Positions 58,419 through 64,000 of a DNA stretch of 64,000 nucleotides are shown one piece after another. Position 1 is the stretch's first letter; each line of letters starts with the position of its first letter. Made by a program: the position numbers and the translations under genes. This stretch comes from Elephas maximus indicus (lineage: Eukaryota > Chordata > Mammalia > Proboscidea > Elephantidae), in assembly GCF_024166365.1 (NCBI RefSeq), contig NC_064831.1, forward strand, positions 28,138,768 to 28,202,767, given 5' to 3'. The notes beneath the pieces are model-generated. The model was given only the letters and a program-made list of their open reading frames with translations. It did not search any database and was not told the DNA's origin.

Positions 58419-59146
58419 TCATTTATCCCTAGCTGCTCTTAAAATTTTCTCTTTATCTTTGCTTTTGGCAAGTTTGATTATAATATGTCTTGGTGACTTT
58501 CTTTTAACATCTACCTGATGTGGAGTTCGATGAGCATCTTGGATAGATATCTTCTCATCTTTCATGATATCAGGGAAGTTTTCTGCCAACAAATCTTCAA
58601 CAATTCTCTCTGTATTTTCTGTTATCCCTCCCTGCTCTGGTACTCCAATCACTCGTAGGTTATTTCTCTTGGTAGAGTCCCACATGATTCTTAAGGTTTT
58701 TTCATTTTTTTAAACCCATTTATCTGATCTTTCTTCAAATACATTGGTGCTAAGTGCTTTATCTTCAAGTTTACAAATTCTGCCTTCCACTTGCTCAAAT
58801 CTGTGCCTCTGACTTTCTAATGAGTTTTCTAATTCTGCAATTTTATTGTTAATCTTCAGGATTTCTGATTGCTGTCTATGGATTTTCCAGTTTATTAAAT
58901 TTTTCATTTTGTTCCTGAATAATCTTTTTAATTTCTTCAATTGCTTTATCTGTGTGTTTCTTGACTTGTTCTGTGTGTTGCCTCATTTCCTTCCTGATGT
59001 CTTGAAGGTTTCTGTATACTAATCTTTTGTATTCTGCCTCTGGTAATTCCAGGAAGGTACTTTTGTCTAGAAGATCCCTTGATTCTTTGTTGAGGCGGTT
59101 ATGGTCTGTTTCTTTATGTGACTTGATATTGACTATTGTCTCTGAG
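58419..59146 (-). pseudogene. L1-C ORF1, broken
   Basis: The expected start (reading ATGGCTCAGAGACAA) is near 59146 and meets a stop at the sixth codon. The coiled-coil part is at 58940-58710 and the RNA-binding part at 58685-58419 (MWDSTKRNNLRVIGVPEQGG and PRHIIIKLAK), in different frames. The C-terminus lies beyond 58419 in decayed form. Confidence 0.82.
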
Positions 59147-60420
59147 CCATCTATAAGTTATCGTATTACTTTATTTTATGCTTGCTTACTGTGTCGTAGC
59201 TTCTTGACTTATTTTATTTTGATATGCCCGAATGGGTTGCTTGAGTGAGCTAGCTTGATTATTTTCACCTTTGGAGCTCTGATGTCCTGTCCCCAGATGG
59301 CTAGAGCTGTTATCAGGTATATCAGTCTAGGAGTCCATTCACTTTTCTTGTATGAATTCAGCTCAGGTGTCCAGGTAGCTGGGCATCAAGTGTGTGGTAC
59401 AGGCTCTGTCCTACAGCCTTAGAGGGGTAGGGCCGATTGGAGTAGGTACCGGTAACTGGTTGCAGCAGGGGGTCACTCTCTGAACAAGGCAGGGGGCTGA
59501 GAATCAACCCCCACATATCTGAGGAAAGCATGTCTCTTTTCTGTAGAGTGTACACGTGGGTTGGTACTGTAGACGGACCATGGGAACCCAATATTTTTGG
59601 TTGTAAGGACTGCGAGGTACCAGTTATCCTTTGACCCCTGTCGTGGGTGGTTGGGTGACCTGAGTGGAGCTACCAGTCCTTAGGCCCCTGAAGTGGGTAG
59701 GTGAGGACACTGTTTAATTGGCAAAGCAATGTCAAACATGAAACACCCACCTCTCCGCCCCACAGCTGAAATGGTTGTAGTCTGTGGACAAGGGCCTATT
59801 CTCCTGAAATAGGCCCACACAGGTCCATGCAGAGGGGAAAGGTACTCAAAGTCCATGGACAGTTTATGCCTGAATAGGAGCTGCTTCTGTCCTGAGCTCT
59901 CCTGGTTAGTGGAGCTGACAAATTATCTTTTCCCACAATTGCAAATCTATTCCTTCTCCAAGGCAGAGAGGATGTCTCTACATGCTCACCAGGGCCTATC
60001 TCTGGCCCAGGGAAGTCAGTCACTGAAGCCCGCTTGGGGGCGGGGACACGGTAAAATATACGCAAGTACTTAGCTTTTGCAGAGAGTGCCATTTTTCTCT
60101 GGTTCCAGAGGTGTGAGTAGGTTGTGTGGCTGGCTGCTTCTCCCTGAGGAAACTGCGGCTGAATGCTAGTACCAGCCTGCCTCTGCTGCTCCAGGTATGG
60201 TGCCTGAGGGCTTCCTGGAATTCAGGTCCAGTAAGTCCTCTCCGCTTCTGAACCGTCTCTTCCTCCCTCTGCCCCTCAGTTCATTTTCTAAGCTTGCCTT
60301 TGTTGCTCAGCGCTCCTAGCTTGTCATAAATATACTCTTTTCACTTGTTTTTACAGGTCTTTGTTGTAAAGAGGGCTCGCTGGAAGCATCTGTCTATTCC
60401 ACCATCTTGGCCCTACCTCC

Positions 60421-60693
60421 CTCATTATTTCTTTGAATAACCTTTTGAATTTCTTCAACTGCTTTATCTATGTGGTCCTTGTTTTTTTCTGTGTATTGCT
60501 TGACCTCCTTCCAGTTCTCATTCCTGATGTCTTCAAGAGTTCTGTACATTAATTTCTTGTATCCTGCATTTGGTAATTCCAGGAATGCACCTTCATCTAG
60601 AAGATCCCTTGATTCTTTGTTTTGAGAGCTTGTTGAAGTGATCATGATCTGCTTCTTTATGTGATTTGATATTGACTGTTGTCTCTGCGCCAT
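60421..60693 (-). pseudogene. L1-D ORF1 N-terminal fragment
   Basis: Starts ATGGCGCAGAGACAACAG at 60693 and stays open through the coiled-coil start (NKESRDLLDEGAFLELPN, then KEVKQYTEKNKDHIDKAVEE) until it runs into the 5' end of element C. It shows the undamaged N-terminus that is frameshifted in A and stopped in C. Confidence 0.82.
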
Positions 60694-61967
60694 CTATAAG
60701 TTATTGTATTTATTTTATGTTTGCTTACTATATCCTAGCTTCTTGATTTTTTTTTTTTTTTTGAAATGTCCAAACAGGTTGCTTGAGTGAGCTAGCTCAA
60801 TTATTTTCACCTTTGAAGCTCTAAAGCCCTGTCACCAGATGGCTAGAGCTGTTACCAAATATATGAGCTGAGGAGTCCATTCATTTATCTTGTATGAATT
60901 CAGCTCAGGTGTCCAGGTAGTTGGTCATCAAGAGTGTGGTACAGGCTGTGTCCTACAGCCTTAGAGGGGCAGGGGTGATTGGTGTAAGCACCAGTATCTG
61001 CAGTAGCAGGGGATCACACTCTGAACAAGGCATGGGGCTGAAAACCATCCCCTGTCTGTGAGGAAAGCATGCCTCTGTTCCCTAGAGTGCACAGGTAGGT
61101 GGGTTCTGTAGAAGGACCTTGGGCACCCAATGCTTTTGGTTGTAAGGACTGGGAGGTACTGCTTATTCTTGGACCTCTGTCATGGGTGGCTGGGTGACCT
61201 GAGTGAAGCCACCTGTCCTTAGGCCCCTGATGTGTGTAGGTGATGACCCTGTTTAATAGGCAAAGCAGTGTCAAACATCAAACACCCACCTCTCCACCAC
61301 ACAGCTGAAACAATCGCAGTCTGCCAGTAAGGGCCTATTCTCCTGAAATAGGCCCACACATGTCCATGTAGGGGAAAAATGTATTCAAAGTCCACAGACC
61401 ATTTAGACCTAGACAGGAGCCACTTCTGTCCTGAGTTCCCCAGCTTAGTGGAGCTGGCAGATTATCTTTTCCCCAACTGTGAATTTATTCCTTCTCCAAG
61501 GCCTTTTTTTTTTTTCCCCCAAGGCCAGGATAATAGATCAGCTTGCACAACAGGACCTATCTCAGGCCCAGGGAAATCGACAACCACTGAAGCCAGCTTT
61601 AGGGCTAGGGGTTTGGTAAAATATAAACAAGTACTTAGCTTTTGCCAAGAGTACTGTTCTTTTCTGGTTCCAGAGATGTGAGTAGGCTGTGCAGCTAGCT
61701 GTTTCTCCCTGAGGAAAGTGCGGCCAAACACTAGCACCAGCCCACCGCAGCCTGAGGGTTCCTGGCAATTCAGGTCCAGCAACTCTTCTCCACTTCTGAA
61801 CTGTCTCTCCCTCCCCCTCCCTTTCAGTCTGTTTTCCAACTTTGCCTTTGATGTTCAGGGCTTCTAGCTTGTCATAAATGTAATCATTTCACTTGTTTCG
61901 GGGGGGCCTTTGTTGTAAAAGGGTTCACCGGAAGTGTCTGAATACACCATCATCTTGGCCCTGCCTC
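60421..61967 (-). mobile_element. L1 element D: 5' UTR and ORF1 N-terminus only
   Basis: Begins directly at the 5' end of element C with ORF1 sequence and continues through a complete 5' UTR to a CATCTTGGCC terminus near 61958. Everything downstream of the first half of ORF1 is absent. The 5' UTR is collinear with that of A and C (shared blocks near 10390, 59360 and 60910). A T-run interrupts it at 61507. Confidence 0.85.
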
Positions 61968-62587
61968 AGTTGACAGCCTCTTATTGAGATGCTCCACAGT
62001 TCCCCAGGTGTGTGTTCTCACTCACTGAAACAATCAAGAAATTCAACTTGTTCACTTATAAGTATGTTTCTGGTGGTCTTTGACTGAAAAGCGTTGACAC
62101 TAGTGATGATAACTTTGATCACTTGGTTAAGGTAGGTCTACTAGGTTTATTCATTGTAAAGTTGGTATTTTCCCTTTGTAATTAATATGTACCTTGTGGG
62201 GAGATACTTTGGGACTATGCAAATTTTCTGGTTACATCAGTTATTACTGTGATATTTGATAAATAATAAATTTTTCTATTTTTGTAATTCCTTCTATAGT
62301 AGTTAGTTGGATTTCTATTATAAGGAAGAGCTTTCCACTCTCTCCTACTTATATATATTGGCATAGACTTCATTGTATTCTTATTTTATTAAATGAATTA
62401 TAATTCATTACTATCATTATTTATGTTGGTGATCAAATTTTTCCAAATTTGTCATGAAGCAGACCCTTAATGCTTTCTCAAATGCTCTTTTGATCTGTCC
62501 CTATCATTCTTTTATCACTTCTTTATTTTCTGCACTTGGCATTATAAGATGTTCCAAAGATGCTAAGACCTGGACATAGAAGACCAA
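61968..62587. repeat. AT-rich sequence, probably an ancient LINE fragment
   Basis: The stretch from about 62090 (gatcacttggttaaggtagg, tttgtaattaatatgtacct tgtggggagatactttggga) resembles an old mammal-wide LINE consensus, but I cannot name it. No gene is seen. Confidence 0.4.
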
Positions 62588-64000
62588 AAGGGAAGAATAC
62601 GCTTGGCATTTCTCAAGCTAAAAGAACTGAAGAAAAAAATCCAAGCCTTGAGTTGCAATGTTGAAGGATTCTATGGGGAAAATATTGAATGGCACAGGAA
62701 GCACCAGAAGAAGATGGAAGGAATATAGAGAGTCACTGTACCAAAAACAATTGGTAAACATTCAACCATTTCAGGAGGTAGCCTATAATCAAGAACTGAT
62801 GGTACTGAAGGAAGAAGTCCAAGCACCACTGAAGGCATTGGTAAAAAACAAGGCTCCAGGAATTGAGGGAATATTAATTGAGATATTTCAAGAAATGGAC
62901 GCAATGCTGGAAACACTTGTCTATGCCAAGAAATTTGGAAGACAGCTACCTAGCCAACCAACTGGAAGAGATCCATATTTGTGCCCATTCCAAGAAAAGG
63001 TGCTCCAACGGAATGTGGAAATTATTGAACAATATCATTACTATAAAAAAATAACACGCAAATAAAATTTTGCTGCAGATAATTCAAAATTGGTTGTTTC
63101 AACAAGGAACTCCCCAAAATTCAAGTCAGATTCAAAAAAGGACATTCAAGGAGGAATATCTTATCTGATGTTAAATGGATCTTGGCTGAAAGCAGAGAAT
63201 ACCAGAAAGATGTTTAACTGTGTTTTCTTGACTATACAAAGGCATTTAACTGTGTAGATAATAACAAATTAGAGATAACATTGTGAAGAATGGGAATTCC
63301 AGAACACTTAATTGTGCTTATAAGGAACCTGTACATAGACTAAGTGTCAGTGTTTTGAACAAAACAAGGGATACTATGTGGTTTAAAATCAGGAATGGTG
63401 TCCCTCAGGTGTGTGTCTTTTCACCATACTTACATGATCTGTATGCTGAGCAAATAATCCAAGAAGCTGGACTATATGAAGAATGTGTCAGCAGGAATGA
63501 TGGAAAACTCATTAAGACCTGTGATATGAGATGACAGAACCTTGCTTGCTGAAAGTGAAGAGGACTTGAAGCACTTTCTGATGAAGATCAAAGACTACAG
63601 CCTTCAGTATGGATAACACCTCAACTTAAAGAAAACAAAAATCCTTACAACTGGACCAATAAGCAAAATAATGATAAATGGAGAAAAGATTGAAGTTGCC
63701 AAGGATTTCATTTTATTTGGATTCACTATCAGTGCCCACTGAAGCAGCATCAAGAAATCAAAGGACTCATTGCATTAAGCAAATTTGCTGCAAAAGACCT
63801 CTTTCAAGTGTTCAAAAGCAAAGATGCCACTATGAGGACTGAGGTGTGCCTGACCCAAGCCATGGTATTTTCAATTGCATCATATGCATGTGAAATTTGG
63901 ACAATGAATAAGGAAGACCGAAGAAGAATTGATGCCTCTGAATCATGGCGTTGACGAAGAATATTGAATATACCGTGGACTGCCAGAAGAATGAACAAGT
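62588..64000 (+). mobile_element. RTE (BovB-type) LINE, plus, runs off the window
   Basis: Collinear with the minus-strand RTE at 16526-17955 and, at its right, with 29813-30190. It is 5'-truncated at about 62588. Coding pieces: 62658-63065 (reverse-transcriptase upstream region, VKNKAPGIEGILIEIFQ) and 63283-63534 (KIRNGVPQVCVFSPYLHDLYAEQIIQEAGLYEE). The catalytic YADD region near 63520 has decayed (KTCDMR then a stop). It is not functional. Confidence 0.88.

Larger units (their letters stand above)
52743..60418 (-). mobile_element. L1 element C, near full length
   Basis: All L1 parts occur in order: tail and 3' UTR (52743-53940), ORF2 (to about 57782), inter-ORF region, ORF1 (to about 59146), and 5' UTR with the CCATCTTGG terminus at 60402-60418. 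About 7.5 kb without the nested SINEs at 52835 and 55970. Numerous stops make it inactive. It served here as the intact map for working out the A/B nesting. Confidence 0.9.

Noticed and set aside
62671..62916. Minus-strand 81-codon gene at the right edge
   Set aside because: It is the complement of the RTE reverse-transcriptase region, which is the true coding direction.

Overview
This is a 64 kb piece of a nuclear chromosome from a placental mammal, most likely an elephant or another afrotherian. Three things point there: about sixteen copies or fragments of a tRNA-derived SINE of the AfroSINE type, an RTE/BovB-type LINE present three times, and L1 elements with a long inter-ORF region. No database was available, so family names come from recognising the sequences. 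There are no bacterial-style operons, tRNA or rRNA genes, or CRISPR arrays.

One conserved protein gene is recognised: LRAT (lecithin retinol acyltransferase) on the minus strand. A CpG-rich TATA/GC-box promoter lies near 38346-38420, followed by a non-coding exon 1 (about 38082-38322), a 103-bp intron 1, the main coding exon 2 (37978-37444), an 8.3-kb intron 2 (37443-29165) and the last coding exon with stop (29164-29012). A long 3' UTR probably ends near 25385. The predicted protein is 228 residues and keeps the His/His/Cys catalytic set and the C-terminal membrane anchor. Intron 2 has been enlarged by an RTE fragment, a 5'-truncated L1 and several SINEs.

Most of the rest is retroelement sequence, nearly all L1 on the minus strand. 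From left to right: (1) an ancient MIR split by a full-length L1 (182-11446), itself split by a second, 5'-truncated L1 (5580-9334). (2) An L1 mosaic at 14224-22270 that holds a probable solo LTR and an RTE fragment and whose 5' UTR looks built of tandem monomers. (3) A palindromic hAT/MER5-like element and an older L1 fragment. (4) LRAT with a relatively transposon-poor 3' UTR, exon 2 and promoter. (5) A SINE- and MIR-bearing upstream region. (6) A 48-bp minisatellite (46103-46993) next to another L1 fragment. (7) An old dispersed repeat and a MaLR-like solo LTR (51397-51922). (8) A near full-length L1 (52743-60418) whose 5' end abuts a second L1 5' UTR plus ORF1 fragment (60421-61967). (9) An RTE running off the right edge.

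All L1 and RTE coding regions carry stops or frameshifts, so none looks autonomous. One L1 endonuclease domain is intact over 318 codons. I found no convincing undescribed molecular system. The most useful observations are the insertion and deletion histories, the retroelement growth of LRAT intron 2, the frame-preserving minisatellite and the 5'-only L1 fragment.
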